Below are positions 34,654 to 42,464 of a stretch of DNA of 64,000 bases, piece by piece (position 1 is the stretch's first letter; the number at the start of each line of letters is the position of its first letter). The translations under genes were made by a program, and so were the position numbers. Location of the stretch: positions 1 through 64,000 of the forward strand of contig NZ_JADKPR010000020.1 in assembly GCF_015351475.1 (NCBI RefSeq), written 5' to 3'. This stretch comes from Flavobacterium sp. HJJ. GTDB lineage: Bacteria; Bacteroidota; Bacteroidia; Flavobacteriales; Flavobacteriaceae. Under the pieces are notes generated by a model. That model was given only the letters and a program-made list of their open reading frames with translations. It did no database searches and was not told where the DNA came from.

Positions 34654-36834
34654 TTATTCGTTTCTTTTAATAAAATTGAAATCCAATTGTTTTTTAACCA
34701 AATCCGCGTTTTTGACTTTAACATAAATCTCATCACCTAATTGCAGTAATCTATTGGAATTAGCACCTACCAAAGCATACTGTTTTTCATCAAAAGTATA
34801 ATAATCTTCTTTTATATCTCGGGTTCTCACCATTCCTTCGCATTTATTTTCGATGATTTCAACATAAATTCCCCATTCAGTAACACCCGAAATAACACCC
34901 AAAAACTCCTGATCCTGATGATTCTGCATGTATTTAACCTGCATGTATTTTATAGAATCTCTTTCGGCATTAGTAGCCAAACCTTCCATTGTTGATGAAT
35001 GCAGACATTTGGTTTCATACTCTTCTTCATCTACCGATTTACCACCATCCAAATAAAACTGCAATAAACGATGAACCATAACATCAGGATAACGACGAAT
35101 TGGCGAAGTGAAATGTGAATAATAATCAAATGCTAATCCGTAATGGCCAATATTATCCGTAGAATATTTGGCTTTGCTCATCGATCGAATAGCCAGAGTA
35201 TCAATTAAATTCTGCTCTTTTTTGCCATTAACATCAACCATAAGCTGATTCAACGATTTTGAAATATCACCTTTATTTCTGAAATCAATTTTATAACCAA
35301 ACTTAGCAATCACATTCTGCATTGCAATTAATTTGTCTTCATTGGGTTCATCATGAATTCTGTAAATGAACGTTTTCTTTTGTTTTCCAATGAATTCTGC
35401 CACTTTTCTATTGGCTAATAACATAAATTCTTCAATCAGATGATTGGCATCTTTTGAGACTTTGAAGTACACTCCTTCCGGTTCTCCTTCTTGATCTAAG
35501 TTGAATTTTACTTCTACTTTATCAAAAGAAATAGCTCCTTCATTCATTCTGTTTCTTCTGAAAATCTTAGCTAATTGATCCATTTTCAGTGTGGCTTCGA
35601 CAATTTCATCCGAAACAACATAAGAACTTCCAGTAATCGAAATTTCAACAGGAATTGTATTGTCTTTATTTTCAATGATATATTGGGCTTCTTCGTAAGC
35701 AAAACGCTGGTCTGAAAAAATAACTGTTCTTCCAAACCATTGATTGACAACCTGACATTTTTCAGTAATTGCAAATATCGCCGAGAACGTATATTTCTCT
35801 TCCTGAGGACGCAATGAACAGGCAAAATTAGAAAGCACTTCAGGCAACATTGGCACTACCCTATCCACTAAATAAACGGATGTTGCTCTTTGATACGCTT
35901 CATCATCGAGTATGGTTCCTTCTTCCAGATAATGCGACACATCGGCAATGTGAATACCAATTTCGTAGTTACCATTTTCTAACTTTTTGAAAGACAAAGC
36001 ATCATCAAAATCCTTAGCATCTTTTGGATCAATTGTAAAAGTCAGCGTATCGCGCATATCACGACGTTTTGCAATTTCACTTTCTGAAATCGAAGTATCA
36101 ATTTTCTGTGCAAAGGTTTCCACTTCAATAGGAAACTCCGCAGGCAAACCATATTCAGCCAGAATAGCATGAATTTCGGTATCATGTTCTCCAGGTTTAC
36201 CCAGAACTTTTATCACTTTTCCAAAAGGACTATCCGCTCTCGCCGGCCAATCTTCTATATGAACCAAAACAACATCTCCTTGTTCAGCCTCCCCTATTTT
36301 ATCTTTTGGAATAAAAATATCCGTATACATTTTTGGATTCGCAGTCGAAACAAAAGAGAAATTCTTCTGAATATCAATCACTCCAACGAAATCAGTTTTG
36401 TATCTTTCGATAACTTCAATAACCTCACCTTCAGCTCTTCTACCACTTCTTTTGTTATAAACATACACTTTTACGGTATCTTTATCCAAGGCGTGATTCA
36501 GATTATTCGAAGGAATAAAAACATCTTCTTCAAATTCAGGACAAATGAAATAGGCACTTTTTCGGCCTGTCATATCAATTGTTCCTTCGTAATATTCTCT
36601 GCTGGTGGCTTTTATTAAATATTTGCCTGGTTCGGTTTCTATAATTTTCTTGGAAGAAGCCAAAATCTTCAGATCTTTTATAATCTGATTACGGCTTTGC
36701 GTATCATCCAATTCTAATTTCGAAGCTATTTGTTTGTAGTTAAAGGCTTTATTGGCACTTTGCGATAATATTTTTATAATTTTATCCGAGAAATCTTTAT
36801 CTTTCTTAATCGGTTTTCTTAATCTTTTACCCAT
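34654..36834 (-). CDS. rnr: Ribonuclease R
   Basis: RNase R is a processive 3'-5' exoribonuclease that degrades structured RNA. The 726-residue protein shows an N-terminal winged-helix (about 15-70), cold-shock domains (about 75-230), the RNB catalytic core with TIDPKDAKDFDDALSF (about 269-284, catalytic aspartates) and HYGLAFDYYSHFTSPIRRYPD near 570, and a C-terminal S1 domain (about 640-722, FLGVISGVTEWGIYVEI). It is the last minus-strand gene before the orientation switch. Confidence 0.97.
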   Translation of the reverse strand: MGKRLRKPIKKDKDFSDKIIKILSQSANKAFNYKQIASKLELDDTQSRNQIIKDLKILASSKKIIETEPGKYLIKATSREYYEGTIDMTGRKSAYFICPEFEEDVFIPSNNLNHALDKDTVKVYVYNKRSGRRAEGEVIEVIERYKTDFVGVIDIQKNFSFVSTANPKMYTDIFIPKDKIGEAEQGDVVLVHIEDWPARADSPFGKVIKVLGKPGEHDTEIHAILAEYGLPAEFPIEVETFAQKIDTSISESEIAKRRDMRDTLTFTIDPKDAKDFDDALSFKKLENGNYEIGIHIADVSHYLEEGTILDDEAYQRATSVYLVDRVVPMLPEVLSNFACSLRPQEEKYTFSAIFAITEKCQVVNQWFGRTVIFSDQRFAYEEAQYIIENKDNTIPVEISITGSSYVVSDEIVEATLKMDQLAKIFRRNRMNEGAISFDKVEVKFNLDQEGEPEGVYFKVSKDANHLIEEFMLLANRKVAEFIGKQKKTFIYRIHDEPNEDKLIAMQNVIAKFGYKIDFRNKGDISKSLNQLMVDVNGKKEQNLIDTLAIRSMSKAKYSTDNIGHYGLAFDYYSHFTSPIRRYPDVMVHRLLQFYLDGGKSVDEEEYETKCLHSSTMEGLATNAERDSIKYMQVKYMQNHQDQEFLGVISGVTEWGIYVEIIENKCEGMVRTRDIKEDYYTFDEKQYALVGANSNRLLQLGDEIYVKVKNADLVKKQLDFNFIKRNE

Positions 36835-36940
36835 GTATCTTTTCTTAAATGCCTAAAATTACGAAATTGTATTCACTATTCCGTATTCCAAAAGAGTTTT
36901 AAACTAATAATAACTTCATTACATTTATAAAAAATTCTAA

Positions 36941-37174
36941 ATGATAGGCTTTAAAACAATTGCTGTTTTCAATTATCAGCATGAAATTATGGTACTTAAA
37001 CACATTTTGGATCAGGAGGAAATTCATTATTTTTTTGAAAACGAAAACATTATCTCCATTGATCCGCTGGCAAGCTTTGCCTTCGGAGGCATACAGCTCA
37101 AGGTACATCCAAACGATTTTGAACAGGTTCAGGAAATTCTCGACAATTTGAATCCAAAACTTTCCATCGTTTAG
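36941..37174 (+). CDS. DUF2007-family putative signal-transducing protein
   Basis: The 77-residue protein has the DUF2007 layout: FKTIAVFNYQHEIMVLKHIL, a helix linking to YFFENENIISIDPL, then IQLKVHPNDFEQVQEIL, a ferredoxin-like fold related to PII-type domains. The family is found in many Bacteroidota and its function is unknown. It is divergent from rnr with about 105 bp between starts, and is the first of a long run of plus-strand genes. Confidence 0.8.
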   Translation: MIGFKTIAVFNYQHEIMVLKHILDQEEIHYFFENENIISIDPLASFAFGGIQLKVHPNDFEQVQEILDNLNPKLSIV

Positions 37175-37198
37175 AAAACTTCACAATTCAACTTTTTT

Positions 37199-37292
37199 TT
37201 GGGCGTGACCCTCCCGAAAAGGTCGGGTCGGGCTGTCAGTTCCCGCTTCCCGATGAAAAATCGGGAGAGCACCACTTCCATCCCTCACGCAG
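37199..37292. repeat. GC-rich structured element
   Basis: In an AT-rich gap this block is strikingly GC-rich. An outer stem GCGTGA (37203-37208) / TCACGC (37285-37290) encloses two hairpins, CCCGA/TCGGG and CCCGAT/ATCGGG. From memory, similar blocks beginning GGGCGTGACC and ending CCATCCCTCACGC are scattered in Flavobacterium genomes. It may be a structured RNA or a small dispersed repeat; the strand is unknown. Confidence 0.6.
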
Positions 37293-37299
37293 ATCCTGC

Positions 37300-38043
37300 A
37301 AAACAAGAACAGAAACAGTAAAAAAGAAACAACTTTTGAAGAAACAGAATATTTTTAAATTTTTTTCTTTCTTTTTAAATTTCAAAGTTGTCAACATATA
37401 TTAAATACAACAAAAAGAAATTTTAAAATTTTAAAAAATATTTATGGTTATTATAGCTTGTTAATTGTTGCTATAAATTTTTAAAAAAATGCATTGAAAT
37501 CAAGTTTTAGGTTTTTATCTTGAGTTATCAACAGTGTTATTTATATGTAAATTACTGTTTTTTAAGATATTTTTAAAAATAGTTAACAACTGTTAATATT
37601 TCAAAATTGCGATAAATTGTAAATAAGTGTTTTTTATTTTCTTGTTCAAAAACTAAAATTTAGTATTGATAACTTTTCCAAAAAATCCTCAAACTTTATT
37701 TGGTTTTTAAAAATAGGTTTTGGATTACATAATTTTTTTAAACAAACTAAAAAAACTTCTAAAATTCTTTTCAAAGTTATAAACATTTTGTGTTAATTTA
37801 AGGTTAACTGAATATCAAGTAGTTACGTTTTGGTATTAACATGATAAAAAATTAACATTATAATTACATTCTCTTTACTGGTTTACAGCTTCTTATAAAT
37901 AAGGAAATATGTTAATAACCTTCAAATTTTCTTATAATCAGCAGATTATAGAAGATTATAAAGTTTGTCTTTTTTTGTATTTCTTAATGTGTTAGTAATA
38001 GAAAGTGAAAAGGATTTTTGTATGCTATCTTAAATAGAATGGC
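37300..38043. other. Gene-free AT-rich stretch, candidate origin region
   Basis: No gene is visible. The stretch holds DnaA-box-like words TTGTCAACA (37388-37396), TTATCAACA (37525-37533) and TTATAAACA (37777-37785), none perfect. Gene direction flips here: minus to the left, plus to the right. See the finding for the full argument. Confidence 0.35.
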
Positions 38044-38051
38044 TAAATTTG
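38018..38051 (+). promoter_or_regulatory. rpiB promoter
   Basis: TTG (38018-38020) and TAAATTTG (38044-38051) are 23 bp apart, and the ATG follows 25 nt later. Confidence 0.5.
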
Positions 38052-38076
38052 TATTTTAAAAACTAATACAAAAAAA

Positions 38077-38505
38077 ATGAAAATTTCAATAGGAAATGAC
38101 CACGCCGGACCGGATTATAAAAAAGCAATTGTTCAATATTTAGAATCAAAAGGACATCAGGTTACTAATTATGGAACAGATACAGAAGCTTCTGTGGATT
38201 ATCCGGATTTCGGGCATCCGGTTGCAAGTGACGTTGAAGAAGGAAAAGCAGATTTTGGAATCGTAATCTGCGGAAGCGGAAACGGAATTGCAATGACTGT
38301 TAATAAACATGCCGGAGTTCGTGCAGGTTTGTGCTGGACTAAGGAAATTGCTTATTTGACCCGTTTACATAATAACGCTAATATCGTGAGCATTCCAGCC
38401 CGTTATACTTCTATTCAGCAGGCAGTAGAGATTGTTGAAACTTTCTTGGAAACCGAATTTGAAGGAGGAAGACATCAAACCAGAGTTGATAAAATAAGCT
38501 GTTAA
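38077..38505 (+). CDS. rpiB: Ribose 5-phosphate isomerase B
   Basis: RpiB interconverts ribose 5-phosphate and ribulose 5-phosphate in the pentose phosphate pathway. The 142-residue protein shows the RpiB/LacA-LacB motifs IGNDHAGPDYKKAIVQYLESKGH (about 4-26), SVDYPDFGHPVA and GIVICGSGNGIAMTVNKHAGVRAGLCW (about 62-88), with the catalytic Cys in ICGSGNG. It is followed after 6 bp by a cation-efflux gene and appears to be co-transcribed with it. Confidence 0.95.
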   Translation: MKISIGNDHAGPDYKKAIVQYLESKGHQVTNYGTDTEASVDYPDFGHPVASDVEEGKADFGIVICGSGNGIAMTVNKHAGVRAGLCWTKEIAYLTRLHNNANIVSIPARYTSIQQAVEIVETFLETEFEGGRHQTRVDKISC

Positions 38506-38511
38506 AATATT

Positions 38512-39429
38512 TTGGAACATCATCACCATCATAGCCACAGCCATCACCATCATGTAGAAGGTAAAAATCTGCTGTTTTCGATTGTATTGAATATTGTGAT
38601 TACGGTAGCACAAGTTATTGGAGGAATTCTTTCGGGAAGTCTGGCTTTGCTGTCAGATGCCCTGCATAATTTTTCCGATGTACTTTCTTTAGTATTTAGT
38701 TATGTAGCCCATAAATTATCCCGAAAAAAAGCTTCCAACGATCAGACGTTTGGATATAAACGAGCCGAATTGATAGCCGCTTTTATCAATTCAATGACTT
38801 TGATAATAGTGGCTTTGTTTTTGGTTTATGGAGCTGTGGAAAGGTTTTTCAATCCACAGCATATAGAATCAGGATTGGTGATTTGGATGTCAATTATAGG
38901 TATTGTTGCCAATGGTTTGTCAGTAATAATGCTAAAAAATGATGCCGATAAAAATCTGAATATGAAATCGGCTTATCTGCATTTGTTTACTGATATGCTG
39001 GCTTCCATTGCAGTATTAATTGGCGGTCTGCTGATGAAATATTTCCAATGGTTTTGGATTGACAGTTTATTAACTTTGATAATTGCTATTTACCTGATAA
39101 TTGTCGGTTTTGATCTGCTGAAAAAGTCAACACAAATGCTGATGCTTTTTACGCCAAGCCATCTTGATATTGATAGTATTATCAACGAAGTTCATAAAAT
39201 TTCAGGAGTGCATAAACTGCACCATATTCATCTTTGGTATCTCAACGAAGAGGAATTACATCTCGAAGCACATCTCGACTGTTCCGAAGATATAAAAATG
39301 TCTGAGTTTAATGAGCTTTTGGACAAAGTTGAACACGTTCTGTTCGAAAAATTCCACATTAATCACATTAATATTCAGCCTGAATATAAAAAGGAGGAAG
39401 ATTCCAAGGATTTCATCGTTCAGGATTAG
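38512..39429 (+). CDS. Cation diffusion facilitator (CzcD/ZitB-like)
   Basis: The 305-residue protein exports zinc or similar divalent ions in exchange for protons. It begins with a His-rich metal-binding tail (MEHHHHHSHSHHHHVEG) and has six membrane segments. The metal site residues are in LLSDALHNFSDVLSL (about 45-59) and YLHLFTDMLASI (H and D), and a soluble C-terminal domain follows with LHHIHLWYLNEEELHLEAHLD. The start codon is TTG, 6 bp after rpiB; the first in-frame ATG comes far inside the first domain. A terminator follows. Confidence 0.92.
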   Translation: MEHHHHHSHSHHHHVEGKNLLFSIVLNIVITVAQVIGGILSGSLALLSDALHNFSDVLSLVFSYVAHKLSRKKASNDQTFGYKRAELIAAFINSMTLIIVALFLVYGAVERFFNPQHIESGLVIWMSIIGIVANGLSVIMLKNDADKNLNMKSAYLHLFTDMLASIAVLIGGLLMKYFQWFWIDSLLTLIIAIYLIIVGFDLLKKSTQMLMLFTPSHLDIDSIINEVHKISGVHKLHHIHLWYLNEEELHLEAHLDCSEDIKMSEFNELLDKVEHVLFEKFHINHINIQPEYKKEEDSKDFIVQD

Positions 39430-39478
39430 GTTGTTTATTGAAAAAAAAAATCGCGGTGCTTCGCACCAATAATATTAC

Positions 39479-39509
39479 AAAGCCTGGTCAAAAAACTGGG
39501 CTTTTTTTG
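39479..39509 (+). terminator. Terminator of the rpiB-CDF unit
   Basis: AAAGCC and GGCTTT arms are followed by seven T. A small GGTGC/GCACC hairpin precedes it. Confidence 0.75.
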
Positions 39510-39518
39510 TTTTCTACT

Positions 39519-39595
39519 GACTGAATTAATGTAAATTTAGTCATCGTATTGACTAAATTAATGTAAATTTAGTCATCGTATTGACCAAATTAACG
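39519..39595 (+). repeat. Iterons upstream of DUF4143 ATPase 1 (32-bp period)
   Basis: Two copies of the inverted repeat GACTAAATT-N6-AATTTAGTC (39519-39542, with one change, and 39551-39574) are separated by the identical 8-bp spacer ATCGTATT. A third half copy (39583-39595) follows after the same spacer. The repeat period is exactly 32 bp. The third half overlaps the -33 TTG of the promoter, so they look like operators. Confidence 0.8.
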
Positions 39596-39612
39596 TTTTT
39601 TAGTTATATTTG
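39581..39612 (+). promoter_or_regulatory. Promoter of DUF4143 ATPase 1
   Basis: TTG (39581-39583) and TATATTTG (39605-39612) are 21 bp apart; the ATG is 25 nt past the -7 element. A TGAC starts 23 bp before the -7 element, as in the second ATPase locus. Confidence 0.65.
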
Positions 39613-39637
39613 CATTATGATTTTTAAATAATTAGAA

Positions 39638-40780
39638 ATGCCTGATCATTATAAAAGAGCCGTTTTAACTGAATTTACCCGCAAGTTACTGCCTAATAAA
39701 GTATTGATTTTGTTGGGCGCAAGGCGAGTGGGTAAAACAGCCTTAATCAAAAATTATCTCGAAACAATTCCTGCCGATTCTTATTTGCAATTGAATGGAG
39801 AAGATATAAAAGATGCCAATTTGTTAAAAGAACGTTCCGTAAGTAATTATAAACGGCTTTTAGCAAATGTGCCTTTGTTGGTCATTGACGAAGCGCAGCA
39901 TATTCTTGATATTGGAATGATTTTGAAATTGATAGTCGATTCTATCGATGGTATAAAAGTAATCGCTACAGGATCGTCGGTTTTTGATTTGTCGAATAAT
40001 TTGGGCGAACCTTTGGTAGGTAGAAAAAACACGATGTATCTTTTTCCACTGGCACAGATAGAGTTTTCAGAGAAAGAAAATTATAAGAAAACCATCGAAA
40101 ATCTAGAGCAAAGATTACTTTTTGGAAGCTATCCAGAACTCGAACAATATGAAGATTGGGCAAGTAAAGAGGAGTATATCAACGAAATTATAAACTCCTA
40201 TCTGCTAAAAGATATTTTGATTTTTGACGGTATCAAACATTCGAATAAAATTTATGATTTGTTGCGATTAATTGCTTTTCAAATCGGAAAAGAGGTTTCG
40301 CTACTCGAATTGGCTACACAATTGCAAATGTCAAAAAACACGGTGGCTAATTATTTGGATTTACTTTCTAAAGTTTTTGTTTTGTTTAAAGTAGAAGGAT
40401 TTAGTCGCAATCTTCGTAAAGAAATAGTAAAATCGTCGCGATGGTATTTTTATGACAACGGCATTCGAAATGGCATTATAAACAACTTTAAAACCATTGA
40501 AAACCGCAATGATATTGGCGAACTTTGGGAAAATTATCTTGCATCCGAAAGAATAAAAAAACAGCAGTATCAAAAAATAAATACCAAAAATTATTTTTGG
40601 CGCACTTACGACCAACAAGAATTGGATTGGTTAGAAGAAAGAGGAGAAACACTCGCCGGATTTGAATTCAAATGGAACGAGAATAGAAAAGCAAAGATTC
40701 CTACAGCTTTCGCCAAAGCCTATCCTGAAGCGACTTTTGAAGTAATTAACAGGAGTAATTATTTGGATTTTATTCTCTAG
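39638..40780 (+). CDS. AAA ATPase with DUF4143 domain (copy 1)
   Basis: The 380-residue protein has Walker A GARRVGKTA (about 27-35), Walker B LLVIDEAQHI (about 80-90) and the sensor ATGSSVFDL (about 110-118), followed by FGSYPELEQY. The C-terminal half (about 195-380) is the DUF4143 region, with a winged-helix-like segment (LATQLQMSKNTVANYLDLLSKVFVLFKVEGFSR) and the nuclease-fold-like end WRTYDQQELDWLEERGETLAGFEFKW. These proteins are multi-copy in Bacteroidota and unexplained. It resembles the second copy (46932-48062) at about half of its residues by eye. It has its own iterons and promoter, and the end overlaps the convergent DUF1294 gene by 11 bp. Confidence 0.88.
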   Translation: MPDHYKRAVLTEFTRKLLPNKVLILLGARRVGKTALIKNYLETIPADSYLQLNGEDIKDANLLKERSVSNYKRLLANVPLLVIDEAQHILDIGMILKLIVDSIDGIKVIATGSSVFDLSNNLGEPLVGRKNTMYLFPLAQIEFSEKENYKKTIENLEQRLLFGSYPELEQYEDWASKEEYINEIINSYLLKDILIFDGIKHSNKIYDLLRLIAFQIGKEVSLLELATQLQMSKNTVANYLDLLSKVFVLFKVEGFSRNLRKEIVKSSRWYFYDNGIRNGIINNFKTIENRNDIGELWENYLASERIKKQQYQKINTKNYFWRTYDQQELDWLEERGETLAGFEFKWNENRKAKIPTAFAKAYPEATFEVINRSNYLDFIL

Positions 40781-41075
40781 TTAAATAAAACCAAGCAATC
40801 AAAATTTGAATAAAAACGATTCCAAAATATTTCCACAAATAGGATATTTTCGAAGTTTTATGTCTAAAAAACAGCATTCCTAATCCTGAACCAATTGTTC
40901 CTCCAAGTAAAACAAAAGTTAAAAGTGTTTTTTCGGAAATTCTTCTTTGGTGGTTTTGAGCTCGATTTTTGTCGTAGCCCATTAATAAAAAAACGATTAT
41001 GTTTAAAATTAAGAAAGTGTAGAATAAAAATTGCATTGTAGTTCGAATTGGAAGTGAAAGATAGTATTTTAGCAT
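40770..41075 (-). CDS. DUF1294 small membrane protein
   Basis: The 101-residue product has three or four hydrophobic segments and the DUF1294 motifs LMGYDKNRAQNHQRRISEKTLL (where YDK..A....RI.E is characteristic) and LGGTIGSGLGMLFFRHKTSK. The function is unknown. The ATG 13 residues in (MQFLFYTFL) is an equally likely start. It is one of only two minus-strand genes in the right-hand 27 kb. Confidence 0.82.
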   Translation of the reverse strand: MLKYYLSLPIRTTMQFLFYTFLILNIIVFLLMGYDKNRAQNHQRRISEKTLLTFVLLGGTIGSGLGMLFFRHKTSKISYLWKYFGIVFIQILIAWFYLTRE

Positions 41076-41176
41076 TTATATTATAATTATTAATTTATAT
41101 TAATAAAATGAAAGATTTAACTAATTCACAGATTAACAGAAATAATATATTAAATAACAATGTAGCTATTAAATAA

Positions 41177-41458
41177 ATGTATAACCAATTAGGTTTTACG
41201 GGGATATATTTTGAAAATAAATATAGGTTTACACTGAATCAGGTTGCTAAATTTTATGAAGTCGATACAAGAACTATAGAACGTATTTTGCAGGATAATA
41301 ATCAGGAGTTGCATAATTCAGGTTATGAAATTTTTAGAGGTGTTAAACTTAAAGATTTTAAAGACTTTATAAATCAACTGACCGACATCAATGTCGGTCA
41401 GTTGATGGAAGATAATGACAATGAATTGGTAGGAAAAAGAGCAACAGCTTTCGGATAA
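41177..41458 (+). pseudogene. Probable truncated helix-turn-helix gene
   Basis: The 93-residue frame has a recognisable helix-turn-helix (FTLNQVAKFYEVDTRTIERIL, about 18-38) and RGVKLKDFKDFI. After it the coding sequence runs through a 34-bp palindrome and ends with VGKRATAFG. One frame over, a coding-like tail EQQLSDKLGFNTEILTPTTL continues to about 41567, which suggests a frameshift or fusion break near 41440. I do not recognise the full family. It is probably the decayed remnant of a DNA-binding protein. Confidence 0.5.
41373..41406. repeat. Perfect 34-bp palindrome inside a coding frame
   Basis: The 16-bp arms ATCAACTGACCGACAT and ATGTCGGTCAGTTGAT are separated by CA only. The palindrome is read through in frame as NQLTDINVGQLM. 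Its arms differ from those of both DUF4143 iterons, but the style is similar. Confidence 0.75.
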
Positions 41459-41598
41459 ATTAGGATTTAATACCGAGATTCTAACGCCAACAACGCTTAC
41501 AGATATCTATAATCAAACAGAAAATGATTATCTTGAAGAAAAGAGATCGATTGGGTTAAGGAATTAAAAAACTAAATATTTAGCTATAAACAAACAAT

Positions 41599-42408
41599 AT
41601 GAACTATTCAAACGAATTTGAAGAAGCGGTAGATTTTAGCAAAAAAAACAAGTTATTTCTAGGATATGGTAATCCTAACGGAAAAATTTTAATGATTGGA
41701 AAAGAACATTATTTTAATCATTCACTCAAAGAAGATTCTTCTGAATTTTATGAAGAAATATTAAAAGCTAGAGAATTAGAAAATCAAAATAATATTGCTT
41801 CTTGGGAAAGTAATTTAAAAAATAATTTTGAACCTGAATGGAACCCAAACCAAGAGTTTCATTGTGACAATAGTAATGCTTATACAGCTTGGTGGAATCA
41901 GAAAAACATACAACATAAAAACTATAATGGAGGTACAAGTAATACATACTTACATTATCAAAAATTATATCAAAATATATTTTTGAATAGACAAAAAGGA
42001 GACCGTATTAATTTCCAAAAAGAGTTTTTTAACACAGAATTAAATGATCTTCCTGCGAAAAAAGATTTTAATTTACTACTATTAAACAAATTGAAAAATG
42101 AGTTCATAGAAAAACGTAAAGAGTTATTTAACTTGCCATTTTTTAAAACTTTTCCAATTGTAATTGTAGCATCAGGGCATTATCCTAGCAAATATAATTT
42201 TGATATTGAAAAAATATTTGAAGTTACTTGGGATAAAAATACAATAGTAATTAGTAAATCTTGGTATAATTTACATTATAGTGAAGACAATAAAAGATTA
42301 CTTATTCATACACGACAATTGAGTACATCAGTTTCAACAGATTTAATGGAGGCATTGAGTAAAGAAGTAAGTGTCTTTCTGTCAAAAAACGGATTTAAAT
42401 TAACATAA
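41599..42408 (+). CDS. Hypothetical protein, possible uracil-DNA-glycosylase-like fold
   Basis: I do not recognise this 269-residue protein with certainty. Residues about 18-36 (LFLGYGNPNGKILMIGKEH) resemble the first motif of uracil-DNA-glycosylase-like proteins (GNP-x-ILIIGE), and a late segment contains LIHTRQLSTSV, where a histidine occurs at a position often conserved in that fold. The middle is rich in Asn, Lys and Trp. The gene is AT-rich and stands alone between the truncated HTH gene and tex. It could equally be an uncharacterised accessory protein. Confidence 0.5.
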   Translation: MNYSNEFEEAVDFSKKNKLFLGYGNPNGKILMIGKEHYFNHSLKEDSSEFYEEILKARELENQNNIASWESNLKNNFEPEWNPNQEFHCDNSNAYTAWWNQKNIQHKNYNGGTSNTYLHYQKLYQNIFLNRQKGDRINFQKEFFNTELNDLPAKKDFNLLLLNKLKNEFIEKRKELFNLPFFKTFPIVIVASGHYPSKYNFDIEKIFEVTWDKNTIVISKSWYNLHYSEDNKRLLIHTRQLSTSVSTDLMEALSKEVSVFLSKNGFKLT

Positions 42409-42464
42409 AAACCTTTGTAAACTTTGCGAAAACTTCGCTTCTTTGCGGTTAGAAAAACAATAAA

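Noticed and set aside
39519-39595. Regular repeats resembling a small CRISPR array
   Set aside because: The 8-bp intervals are identical, the repeats are palindromic and overlap a promoter; there are no variable spacers and no cas genes.
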